Shown: piece by piece, positions 1 through 6,429 of the stretch
How positions within the stretch are numbered: the first letter of the stretch is position 1
Layout of the letters: each line of letters opens with the position of its first letter
NCBI GenBank assembly: GCA_027081565.1
Contig: JALWKG010000043.1
Location: 1 to 7,489, forward strand
DNA: 7,489 nt
Source of the DNA: Helicobacteraceae bacterium
GTDB lineage: Bacteria; Campylobacterota; Campylobacteria; Campylobacterales; Sulfurimonadaceae
Reading direction: 5' to 3'
Translations under genes and position numbers: made by a program
Notes under the pieces: generated by a model
The model's database searches: none
What the model was told of the DNA's origin: nothing
The model's input: only the letters and a program-made list of their open reading frames with translations

Positions 1-11
1 CCCTCCAGCAC

Positions 12-65
12 GGGGACAGCGACTTTCTCTCTTCGAGCAAAGCGAGAAAGGAAAGCTGTGTCCCC
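12..65. repeat. REP-like imperfect GC-rich palindrome
   Basis: The outer arms are GGGGACAGC (12-20) and GCTGTGTCCCC (55-65). The inner arms are CTTTCTC (23-29) and GAGAAAG (44-50). The apical loop is 14 bases (30-43), with small unpaired stretches of GA and GAAA between the two stems. No T tract follows, so it is a poor intrinsic terminator. The GGGGACA/TGTCCCC ends and the bulged long stem resemble REP-type palindromes mobilised by REP-associated tyrosine (Y1) transposases. That assignment is inferred from the pattern; only one copy is visible. It lies about 80 bases upstream of dnaG and may instead be a 3'-end structure of an upstream gene. Confidence 0.5.
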
Positions 66-146
66 ATGACGTCAACAAACAGTTAAAAGCCAAGTCAGAA
101 CCGCCTCCAAACCTAATCCTAACCCAAAACTAACTACACTGTCATC

Positions 147-1790
147 ATGATTTCCCAAGACTCCATCGATGGGCTGAAAGCCCGTATAGACATTCTAGAT
201 GTTATCAGTAACTATATAGAGGTCAAAAAGGCCGGCGCCAACTTCAAAGCCGTCTGCCCTTTTCACGATGAAAAGTCTCCCTCATTTGTCATCAGTCCCC
301 AAAAACAGATCTATCACTGTTTTGGATGCGGGGCCGGCGGCGATGCTATAAAGTTTGTGATGGAGTATGAAAAGCTCAACTATCCCGAAGCTATAGAGCG
401 CCTGGCCGACCAGAACAGTTATACTCTTCACTACACAGACAACAAAAATCCTCAGAAACAGCGCTCACAGCTTATGGAAAAACTTAGTCAGTGGTACCAG
501 AGTCTGCTGCACACTATGCCAACAGCCCAAGCTTATCTGCAGGAGCGTGGAGTTTCCATGGCCTCCATAGAAAAATTTGGCATCGGTTATGCTCCAGACT
601 CCTTTAAGACGCTGGACTTTATAAAGAAAAACCAGTTCAATATGCGTGAAGCAGTCGAACTCGGTGTTGCTGGTAGCGAGGGTGGACGCGAATATGCCCG
701 GTTCATAGAACGCATCATCTTCCCCATCCATGCAGCCAACGGTGCCAGTGTTGGTTTTGGCGGCCGTACCATCACAGGACATCAGGCCAAGTATATCAAC
801 TCTCCACAGACTCCACTGTTTAACAAGTCTCGTCTGCTCTATGCCTATGACCTGGCCAGACAAGCTGTCTACAAACAAAAACGTATCATCATTACCGAAG
901 GTTACCTCGATGTCGTTATGCTGCATCAGGCAGGTTTTGACAATGCTGTTGCTACATTGGGAACAGCACTCACACCTGAACACCTTCCGCTGCTTAGAAA
1001 AGGTGAACCAAAGATCATCATGGCCTATGACGGAGACAACGCCGGTCGCAATGCGGCACTCAAAGCCTCAAGACTCTTAAGTACTGGTGGGTTTGACGGT
1101 GGTGTAGTCATCTTCGAAGGGGGACTTGACCCAGCGGACATGGTCCATACCGGTCAACTCGAGGCACTTAACACCATGTTCCATGCACCCAAGCCTTTTA
1201 TAGAGTTTGTACTCGAAGAGACTTTGGCCACTTATGATCTGCGAAACCCTAAGGCCAAAGAGCAAGCACTTCATGAAAGTATCGGGTACCTCAAGACACT
1301 GAGTCCGCTACTTCAAGAAGAGTATAAAAGTTTCTTAGCAGCGAGACTGGCTATCAGTCCATCCCTTATAAGACTGACACAGAACCACCAACAAGTATCA
1401 CAGGTCCTCAACATAAACAACCGTTATGATGTGTGGGAGTTGAGTCTTATTAAAAGTATGATGGAAAATCCCACCCTGGGGGACCAGATCTTAGACTATA
1501 TCTCAGCAGACATGCTGCAGTTTCACCCTTTTGAGTTTGACTTGGTGATACAGCAGCAGTTTGACCATCCTCAGTTAATGGCCATTGCTCTTAACGAATC
1601 AATACAGAGTTATAAAGATGAAACAGCCTTACATAATGAACTTCTTGTCTTTTTAACCCGCTTTTATAACAAGAAGCTCAAGCAGGTCCTCACCCAGCAA
1701 CATGACTCTTTTGAGAAAAAATCCTTTTTAATACGTGAGATTAGAGGTAAGATCAGCACACTAAAACAGGGTAAATTGGTAACGTCATAA
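147..1790 (+). CDS. dnaG: DNA primase DnaG
   Basis: DNA primase synthesises the short RNA primers for Okazaki fragments and for leading-strand starts, working with the DnaB helicase at the replication fork in the cytoplasm. The N-terminal CHC2 zinc ribbon is complete, with ligands C37, H40, C58 and C61 in CPFHDEKSPSF and HCFGCG. The RNA-polymerase core follows, with FGGRTI near residues 204-209 and YINSPQTPLFNKS at 216-228. The Toprim fold carries the metal-binding acidic residues E251 (in TEGYLD) and D295/D297 (in YDGDNAGR). The C-terminal part, from about residue 400, is divergent and should be the helicase-interaction domain. At 547 residues it is a little shorter than E. coli DnaG (581), as is usual in Campylobacterota. 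ATG 147 is the only plausible start: an in-frame stop lies at 120-122 and the zinc motif begins 36 codons later. No Shine-Dalgarno sequence precedes it. The gene is intact and unrelated in function to its right-hand neighbours. Confidence 0.98.
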   Translation: MISQDSIDGLKARIDILDVISNYIEVKKAGANFKAVCPFHDEKSPSFVISPQKQIYHCFGCGAGGDAIKFVMEYEKLNYPEAIERLADQNSYTLHYTDNKNPQKQRSQLMEKLSQWYQSLLHTMPTAQAYLQERGVSMASIEKFGIGYAPDSFKTLDFIKKNQFNMREAVELGVAGSEGGREYARFIERIIFPIHAANGASVGFGGRTITGHQAKYINSPQTPLFNKSRLLYAYDLARQAVYKQKRIIITEGYLDVVMLHQAGFDNAVATLGTALTPEHLPLLRKGEPKIIMAYDGDNAGRNAALKASRLLSTGGFDGGVVIFEGGLDPADMVHTGQLEALNTMFHAPKPFIEFVLEETLATYDLRNPKAKEQALHESIGYLKTLSPLLQEEYKSFLAARLAISPSLIRLTQNHQQVSQVLNINNRYDVWELSLIKSMMENPTLGDQILDYISADMLQFHPFEFDLVIQQQFDHPQLMAIALNESIQSYKDETALHNELLVFLTRFYNKKLKQVLTQQHDSFEKKSFLIREIRGKISTLKQGKLVTS

Positions 1791-1796
1791 GATAAT

Positions 1797-1815
1797 AATT
1801 ACATATTTATCACAT
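1797..1815 (+). repeat. 19-base direct repeat, copy 1
   Basis: AATTACATATTTATCACAT matches the copy at 1939-1957 at 18 of 19 positions; only base 8 differs (T here, A there). The copies start 142 bases apart and both lie upstream of the lipoprotein gene. A repeated non-palindromic motif in a promoter region could be a pair of binding sites for a transcription factor. The regulator is unknown. Copy 1 is centred about 60 bases upstream of TATAAT at 1863. Confidence 0.6.
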
Positions 1816-1836
1816 TTTTGTTACATTTCTACCCAA

Positions 1837-1868
1837 TTGCCAACTTCTGTTGTTCTTTCGTTTATAAT
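1837..1868 (+). promoter_or_regulatory. Candidate promoter P1 of the lipoprotein gene
   Basis: A perfect -10 hexamer TATAAT lies at 1863-1868. The nearest -35-like hexamer, TTGCCA at 1837-1842, is 20 bases away, longer than the usual 17. The intervening tract is T-rich (TTGTTCTTTCGTTT), which fits the weak -35 dependence known for sigma-70 promoters in Campylobacterota. Use of this site would give a leader of about 220 bases containing the hairpin at 1900-1930. This is a reading of the sequence only. Confidence 0.3.
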
Positions 1869-1899
1869 TCAAAAAAGCCCTTAAAACAGGGGACTATCT

Positions 1900-1930
1900 G
1901 ACTATTTTACTCAGTTTAGATGAAATAGTC
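1900..1930. other. Inverted repeat in the spacer
   Basis: GACTATTT (1900-1907) is exactly complementary to AAATAGTC (1923-1930) across a 15-base loop, and wobble pairs extend the stem slightly. No T tract follows on the + strand. Read on the - strand, the hairpin is followed by a weak CCCT/AGGG stem and then CTTTTTT (about 1892 down to 1871), which could end a short antisense transcript. It may equally be an operator or leader structure. Confidence 0.35.
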
Positions 1931-1938
1931 GTGAAAAG

Positions 1939-1957
1939 AATTACAAATTTATCACAT
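1939..1957 (+). repeat. 19-base direct repeat, copy 2
   Basis: AATTACAAATTTATCACAT is the second copy of the motif at 1797-1815 (18/19 identical). It is centred about 40 bases upstream of the candidate -10 TATACT at 1987, a placement typical of an activator site. No protein that binds it can be named from the sequence. Confidence 0.6.
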
Positions 1958-1980
1958 AATTAAGCTCCAACAAAATAATA

Positions 1981-1992
1981 TTTTTTTATACT
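1981..1992 (+). promoter_or_regulatory. Candidate promoter P2 of the lipoprotein gene
   Basis: A run of seven T bases leads directly into TATACT (1987-1992), a one-mismatch -10 hexamer. A T-rich stretch just upstream of the -10 box in place of a -35 box is characteristic of Campylobacter-type sigma-70 promoters. The start would lie near base 1999, giving a leader of roughly 95 bases. It competes with P1 and the sequence cannot decide between them. Confidence 0.35.
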
Positions 1993-2083
1993 AGAGACAG
2001 CTTTAAACAAATAGCGAACTATTAGATAATGTAATTTGATAAAAATTATAAGGGTCTATTATTTGTCTATTTATTAACATAAC

Positions 2084-2089
2084 AAAGGA
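2084..2089 (+). promoter_or_regulatory. Shine-Dalgarno site of the lipoprotein gene
   Basis: AAAGGA lies 5 bases before ATG 2095. It is the best ribosome binding site in the window. With the lipobox only 18 codons downstream, it fixes the start. Confidence 0.75.
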
Positions 2090-2094
2090 TTTAA

Positions 2095-4494
2095 ATGAAT
2101 AATTGGAAACAGTATGCGGGATCAGTTCTACTTGCAGGATTACTATTACAAGGTTGTGGTAGTTCAGAAGAGAGCACAGCACCAAAGGCAGAAGTAACAA
2201 ACAGTTCAGCAACTACATTAGAGATTCACCAAGCTTCACAAGCGATCTTTAATGATGCAACAGATGAAGACAAAGCAGCTGCAGAAAATGCACTTAAGCT
2301 TAAACTAGCAGTAATGACAGCTAACGATGCTGATATGAAAGCATTTGTTGAGAGTCTTAAAGATAATGGTCAAACAGATGCAGAGATCATTGACGCTATC
2401 GCTAACGAAATGGTTAACGGCGCTTCTTCTGCAAGTGGTGCAGCAAACCGCTCATCACTTTTAGATAGTGTTAAATCTGGTCTTATTGATGTTCTAGATT
2501 CTGACCTAGGTGGAAAAATCACTGGTGCTGCATTTGATGTAGTACTTAACTCTGAAGGTGTGACAGTAGTTATGCTTGATGCTGCACGTGCTTCACGTAC
2601 TACTACGCAGGTAATGATCGATGCTATTGGTAGAAATCCTGACTTACTTGTAAAAATGGGTCCAATGCTTGAGACAAACCAAGAGTTTGGTGAAAAGTTT
2701 GCAGCACTTGCATATGAGATGTATCCAGGTACTAAAGAGGGTGCTCCAGATATGGGTGACTTCTTCTTCTCTATTGTTACAGGTCCACTATACAGCAGTT
2801 TGACAGATGCTATGCTTCTTTCAAGCAGAGACTATACAGAACCTAAAAAATACCAGATCGGTGAAGTAGAGCACTCTACTACAGCTTACATGGGTCTTCT
2901 TATGGAGCGTTACGCTAAAGATTTCTTCATCAAGCCAGGTACTGGTGTAACTCCAATCGCTGGTTACGGTAACACTGATGCTTTCTCTGCATTGATGTTT
3001 GAGACAGGTGTTAACGTAGACTACAACAGTTCTACAAACACATTCACTGGTCACGGTGACGGTAACGAACTTGCAAATGAGCAGCTGTTCTACGCTTTAT
3101 TTAAAACTCCAGTTAGTACAAACTCTTTTGTAGGGGCTATGGAGAAACTAGACGTACCAACACGTACTATGTTCATGGACAAGATCTTTATGGGTCTTGA
3201 AGAAGGTAAAGATAGAGACACAGTTCAGGGTTACCTAAACGTGATCTCTATCGGTGCTTCTATGTACGATGGTATCTATGGTGAAAAAGATGCATCAGGT
3301 GTTCGTGGTAACGCTTATGGTTTCGGTGCATATACTGATGGTTTCATCGGTTTTGCTAAACTGATCCCATCTGACAAGTATATGACATATGGTATGGCAT
3401 TTATGGATGCTGGTTACGCTTACGCTTCTTATAACGGACTTAACGTTTGGGACGGTATTAGTGAAGCAGCACAAAATGCTTGGAACGGTTATAACGCCGA
3501 TGCTAACGCAACTGCAGCAACTTCATCTTCTCGTTCAGCAGGTCTAGGTCTTCTTGATTCTGACTGGTTGGGTGATGTAACAGACTTGTTCATCGCAGGT
3601 TGGGGTAACATCAGTTTAACAGAAGTTTATGATGCAGCATTCGATGAAAACAGCTCTATTATAGGTGCAATCAAAGCACAAGCAAGCGTAGCATACGAAA
3701 CAGTTCTTGATGGACGTAACGAGGCTAATGAGACTGTATATGGTACAGAGCTTAGCAATGGTACACACATCAACCAAACTGTTTATGGTTTCCATGGTCT
3801 TATGGAACTTGCAATGCAAGAAGATCTTTACGCTTATAACTGTGGTAACAGACCATTTACAGCTGCTGGTAACCTTTATACAGCCGAGTGTGAAAACAAT
3901 GCTAGCTATACTATGGCTAACGCTGAAGAGACTATCGTTCTTCCTGCGTTCTCTCAGATTACTTGGGAATATGCATACGGTTCTGCTAAAGATGGTGTTA
4001 TAAATTACTGGAATAACGATGTTGATGCAGAATGGTTGGCAAATCTTAGTGATAACGAATTTGCTTCATACATCTATCCAGATGCAAACAACACATATAT
4101 CCCAAGCTGGTTAATGGGTATCGACTGGTTGAAAGCACCTGCTAATGTACAGGCTTCTGGTTATGAGACAATCGACTGGAGCTTTGATGCTGGTTACATG
4201 GACATCTATGTTGTATCTTCAAAAGCAGATCTTGCTGAAGAGTTCAACCTAGCACAAACAGTAGCACCGGTAAAAACAATTACTATGACTAAAGTTGAGA
4301 TGGGTGATGATTCAATCATCGTTGTTGATGCTGATGGTCAATACAACGACATGTATGTATACAAAATCCGTGCGATCTCTCCAGAAGAGACTGCTGCGGC
4401 ACTTGAATACTTCAATGGTCTTGTAGATAGTGGTCTTGCTCTTGTAGGTCTTGACTCTGCTAATGCAGGTGAGACTGTAGCGGCTGCTGAGTAA
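2095..4494 (+). CDS. Large acidic outer-membrane lipoprotein, unknown family
   Basis: I do not recognise a family for this 799-residue protein. The N-terminus is a clear lipoprotein signal: a hydrophobic stretch at residues 8-18 and the lipobox L18-Q19-G20-C21. G22 follows rather than Asp, so by the E. coli sorting rule it should go to the outer membrane. A Ser/Thr/Ala linker (about 22-42) precedes an alanine-rich, probably helical region (about 45-110). The rest is rich in Gly, Asp, Asn and aromatic residues. Asp and Glu greatly outnumber Lys and Arg. Besides the lipid-anchor cysteine there are only two cysteines, C583 and C599, a possible disulfide. A short motif recurs: GLIDVLDSD (129-137), GLGLLDSD (483-490) and GLALVGLDS (780-788). 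The C-terminus is not a barrel-type aromatic residue. Codons are dominated by GGT, AAC, CTT and CGT, which suggests high expression. The FadL-type gene follows 113 bases downstream, so a shared role at the outer membrane with a hydrophobic substrate is plausible but inferred. Confidence 0.9.
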   Translation: MNNWKQYAGSVLLAGLLLQGCGSSEESTAPKAEVTNSSATTLEIHQASQAIFNDATDEDKAAAENALKLKLAVMTANDADMKAFVESLKDNGQTDAEIIDAIANEMVNGASSASGAANRSSLLDSVKSGLIDVLDSDLGGKITGAAFDVVLNSEGVTVVMLDAARASRTTTQVMIDAIGRNPDLLVKMGPMLETNQEFGEKFAALAYEMYPGTKEGAPDMGDFFFSIVTGPLYSSLTDAMLLSSRDYTEPKKYQIGEVEHSTTAYMGLLMERYAKDFFIKPGTGVTPIAGYGNTDAFSALMFETGVNVDYNSSTNTFTGHGDGNELANEQLFYALFKTPVSTNSFVGAMEKLDVPTRTMFMDKIFMGLEEGKDRDTVQGYLNVISIGASMYDGIYGEKDASGVRGNAYGFGAYTDGFIGFAKLIPSDKYMTYGMAFMDAGYAYASYNGLNVWDGISEAAQNAWNGYNADANATAATSSSRSAGLGLLDSDWLGDVTDLFIAGWGNISLTEVYDAAFDENSSIIGAIKAQASVAYETVLDGRNEANETVYGTELSNGTHINQTVYGFHGLMELAMQEDLYAYNCGNRPFTAAGNLYTAECENNASYTMANAEETIVLPAFSQITWEYAYGSAKDGVINYWNNDVDAEWLANLSDNEFASYIYPDANNTYIPSWLMGIDWLKAPANVQASGYETIDWSFDAGYMDIYVVSSKADLAEEFNLAQTVAPVKTITMTKVEMGDDSIIVVDADGQYNDMYVYKIRAISPEETAAALEYFNGLVDSGLALVGLDSANAGETVAAAE

Positions 4495-4505
4495 TCATAC
4501 TCACT

Positions 4506-4528
4506 TAGAGACCCCTTTCGGGGCTCTA
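4506..4528 (+). terminator. Strong hairpin after the lipoprotein gene
   Basis: TAGAG (4506-4510) pairs with CTCTA (4524-4528) and CCCC (4512-4515) with GGGG (4520-4523), with one bulged A and a TTTC loop. It starts 11 bases after the stop codon. No T run follows, so full intrinsic termination is doubtful. It may act as a partial terminator or as a 3' stabiliser that lets the lipoprotein be made in excess over the FadL protein. Confidence 0.5.
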
Positions 4529-4565
4529 CCTCTACAATAAATCCCCCACAAAATTCTTGTTTTAC

Positions 4566-4579
4566 TACTTCTCGAAGTA
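4566..4579 (+). other. Small hairpin upstream of the fadL-like gene
   Basis: TACTT (4566-4570) pairs with AAGTA (4575-4579) around a CTCG tetraloop. Outer A/T bases can extend the stem past one mismatch. It lies 28 bases before the start codon of the FadL-type gene, between the preceding hairpin and the weak ribosome binding site. It could influence translation or mark an mRNA processing site; its role is not known. Confidence 0.3.
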
Positions 4580-4607
4580 ATAAATAGATAATTTTATAGG
4601 CTCAAAA

Positions 4608-6227
4608 ATGATAAAAAAACTTCTACTACTTAGCTGTGCAGCATCTTCACTCTTAGCGACCAATGGTGTCAACATGATCGGAACAGGTACGGTTTCTCGT
4701 TCTATGGGTGGAACGGGTGTTGCCCACTTCTCTGATGGTTCAGGTGCATTGGCCAAAAATGTTGCTTTAATAGCGGATGTGAAAGATAGCGAGATCCACT
4801 TGGATGTGACATATTTTAATGCTTCGGTTAGTACGGCGACAACGGACTGGATGTTTTTAAATACAACTCCTGCAAATGGACTTTATTATTCTAATCCAGA
4901 TTATGTAGATAGCGAAAACCATTTGGACACAAACTTTATTCCTACAATGTCTTATGTTGAAAAACTTAATGAAAAATGGTCATGGGGTCTAACAATGATG
5001 GGTGCTGCCGGTATGGGTGTAGACTATAAAGATGTTGGTGGTAATGATAGTACAGGTTATGCACAGCGCCGCATGAAGTCAGGTATGATGTTAATGAAGA
5101 TTATTCCCGGATTCTCCTATAGAACAGGGAACACAACATTTGGTTTTGCTCCAGTATTAGGACTTGGATCTATGTCTATTAACTACGATGATTCACAAAC
5201 AAAATGTGATGCAGATGGTCTTAATTGTACACGTGATCCACGTCAGTCAGTACATGGAGGTGGTTCAGGTACAGGATTATTTGGAACCAATATTGGTGGA
5301 GCGAACTTGGTTCCCGCTCTAGGTTGGCAAGTTGGAATGGATGTTAAAGTCACTGAAAAATTACGTGTTGGTATGACCTATCAGTCATCATTGGTTTACA
5401 ACTATAAAGACGTCGCAAACTTCAATCAGTTTGGTCCTTATGGTATGGTCAACATGTTGAACGACTACGCATACACAACACAGGGGGTAGGTTTAAAAGC
5501 TGCAACCAATGTTGATGCAGCAATAGATCAAGTTTTTCCATCTGGAACAACAGCAAATGAGTTTTTGAAAGATGTCTTGCCAGATGTTGTTCTCAATGAT
5601 ACAGTAGACAATGCATTAGCTAAAACAGACCCTAAAAATCTTAATGACTTGACCATGGAACAACCTTGGGAACTTGCTATTGGTGCAGGTTATGATCTTA
5701 CAGATCAAGTAACTGTTACTGGCGATTATCGTTATATCGCATGGGGACTTGCTGAAGGTTATAAAGATTTTGGTTGGGAAAATCAAAGTGTTTTTGCATT
5801 AGGTTTTGAATTCCGTCCTAGTAAAGAGTTCCGTTTCCGTGGTGGTTATAATTATGCAGATTCTCCTATTAAAAATGAATCTGGTGAAATCGGTTCACTG
5901 TTAACTGACATTCAAGGAACCTATGTCTTTGATCAAGCAGTCTCTATGTTAAACATGACAGGTTTTCCAGCAATTGCAACAACACACTTTACATTAGGTG
6001 CTGGTTATGACGTCACTGAAAATTTCACTATAGATGGTGCCTTTATGTATTCTCCTGAGTCTGAGATAACGCGATCTGGTTCTCTTATTCCTGGTGCTAG
6101 CAGTTTAGCAGGTGATGTCACAGGTCTTCCATCCGGGATCACCCTTGACTTCGTTGATATGAACTATGAATATAAAACAAAAATGCAACAAATGACACTC
6201 TCATTAGGTATGAACTACAAGTTCTAG
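4608..6227 (+). CDS. FadL/OmpP1/TodX-family outer-membrane transporter
   Basis: Members of this family are 14-stranded outer-membrane barrels with an N-terminal hatch plug. They let hydrophobic compounds such as long-chain fatty acids or aromatic hydrocarbons diffuse inward. A Sec signal peptide (residues 1-17, cleavage probably after A17 in SLLA) is followed by the hatch region, with SMGGTG (32-37) and KNVALI (50-55) where the family usually has an NPA motif; the Pro is Val here. QPWELAIGAGYDLT (from Q352) and the following YRYIAW (to W379) match the family's typical late strands. The last residue is F539, the usual barrel assembly signal. At 539 residues it is longer than E. coli FadL (446). 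The extra length includes a Gly-rich loop near 195-225 and an Ala/Asp-rich insertion near 285-345. C200 and C207, the only mature cysteines, flank DADG in one loop. The start is set by the signal peptide; only a weak AGG (4598-4600) serves as ribosome site. The substrate cannot be read from the sequence. Confidence 0.88.
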   Translation: MIKKLLLLSCAASSLLATNGVNMIGTGTVSRSMGGTGVAHFSDGSGALAKNVALIADVKDSEIHLDVTYFNASVSTATTDWMFLNTTPANGLYYSNPDYVDSENHLDTNFIPTMSYVEKLNEKWSWGLTMMGAAGMGVDYKDVGGNDSTGYAQRRMKSGMMLMKIIPGFSYRTGNTTFGFAPVLGLGSMSINYDDSQTKCDADGLNCTRDPRQSVHGGGSGTGLFGTNIGGANLVPALGWQVGMDVKVTEKLRVGMTYQSSLVYNYKDVANFNQFGPYGMVNMLNDYAYTTQGVGLKAATNVDAAIDQVFPSGTTANEFLKDVLPDVVLNDTVDNALAKTDPKNLNDLTMEQPWELAIGAGYDLTDQVTVTGDYRYIAWGLAEGYKDFGWENQSVFALGFEFRPSKEFRFRGGYNYADSPIKNESGEIGSLLTDIQGTYVFDQAVSMLNMTGFPAIATTHFTLGAGYDVTENFTIDGAFMYSPESEITRSGSLIPGASSLAGDVTGLPSGITLDFVDMNYEYKTKMQQMTLSLGMNYKF

Positions 6228-6234
6228 GAACTCC

Positions 6235-6256
6235 TCCTTCTTAAAGAAAGGGTTTT
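6235..6256 (+). terminator. Weak candidate terminator after the fadL-like gene
   Basis: CCTTCT (6236-6241) can pair with AGAAAGG (6245-6251), with one bulged A and a 3-base loop, and is followed by TTTT (6253-6256) and more T/C-rich sequence. The stem is AT-containing and short, so efficiency is uncertain. Its position, 8 bases after the stop codon, is appropriate. Confidence 0.35.
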
Positions 6257-6273
6257 CTCCTCTTTCCTATCGC

Positions 6274-6279
6274 TATAAT
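6274..6279 (+). promoter_or_regulatory. Candidate -10 box of the TolC-fusion gene
   Basis: A perfect TATAAT is preceded by a T/C-rich tract (6253-6270) but no recognisable -35 hexamer. This fits the Campylobacterota promoter style. It would give a leader of about 145 bases for the gene at 6430. A second, weaker AT-rich possibility (TATATT at 6406-6411) lies closer to the gene. Confidence 0.3.
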
Positions 6280-6322
6280 TTATACTTCAGATTACTTCAA
6301 AATATAGTACTTTATTCATACT

Positions 6323-6364
6323 CTAAAACTGTTTCACATTATCATCTTTATGCGCTAAAACAGT
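6323..6364. promoter_or_regulatory. Paired operator-like motif
   Basis: CTAAAACTG (6323-6331) and CTAAAACAG (6355-6363) are 8/9 identical and start 32 bases apart, close to three helical turns. ACTGTTT (6328-6334) is also exactly complementary to AAACAGT (6358-6364). The pair lies between the candidate -10 box at 6274 and the gene start at 6430, where a repressor could act. No regulator can be named. Confidence 0.25.
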
Positions 6365-6429
6365 GCTAATTTATCCCTATTTATGGGCTACTTTGTTACT
6401 ATAGATATATTTTATTTCAGGTGTTATTT

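Larger units (their letters stand above)
1791..2094. other. AT-rich regulatory spacer, no gene
   Basis: This 304-base stretch between dnaG and the lipoprotein gene has no credible coding region on either strand. It contains two copies of a 19-base direct repeat (1797-1815 and 1939-1957), a weak CAAC-TTCT-GTTG hairpin with a T-rich tail at 1841-1860, and TATAAT at 1863-1868. Further along are an 8-base-pair inverted repeat (1900-1907 with 1923-1930), a T run with TATACT at 1981-1992, and a good ribosome binding site at 2084-2089. No strong terminator for dnaG is visible. The size and content suggest a long, regulated 5' leader for the lipoprotein gene. Confidence 0.7.

Noticed and set aside
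2..133. Open + strand frame of 43 codons ending in TAA 13 bases before dnaG, possibly the tail of an upstream gene.
   Set aside because: All three forward frames are open through about base 66, so openness says little. The frame runs through the palindrome and shows no recognisable motif. Sequence left of the window would decide.
465..983. 172-codon open frame on the - strand.
   Set aside because: It lies wholly inside dnaG, whose zinc and Toprim motifs are intact, and its translation shows no domain or plausible start context.
1841..1860. CAAC-TTCT-GTTG stem with T-rich tail as the dnaG terminator.
   Set aside because: The stem is only 4 base pairs and the T tract is interrupted, which is too weak to call.
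1762..1891. 10-base repeat TAAAACAGGG at 1762-1771 and 1882-1891.
   Set aside because: One copy is inside dnaG coding sequence; a 10-base match at this spacing can arise by chance and no further structure supports it.
3707..4003. 98-codon + strand frame inside the lipoprotein gene.
   Set aside because: It is in an alternative frame of a long gene with consistent codon use, with no ribosome site or recognisable content.
4608..4640. LLSC near the N-terminus of the FadL-type protein as a lipobox (C10).
   Set aside because: Too few residues precede the Cys for a lipoprotein signal, and the barrel family uses an ordinary Sec signal. Cleavage after A17 fits better.
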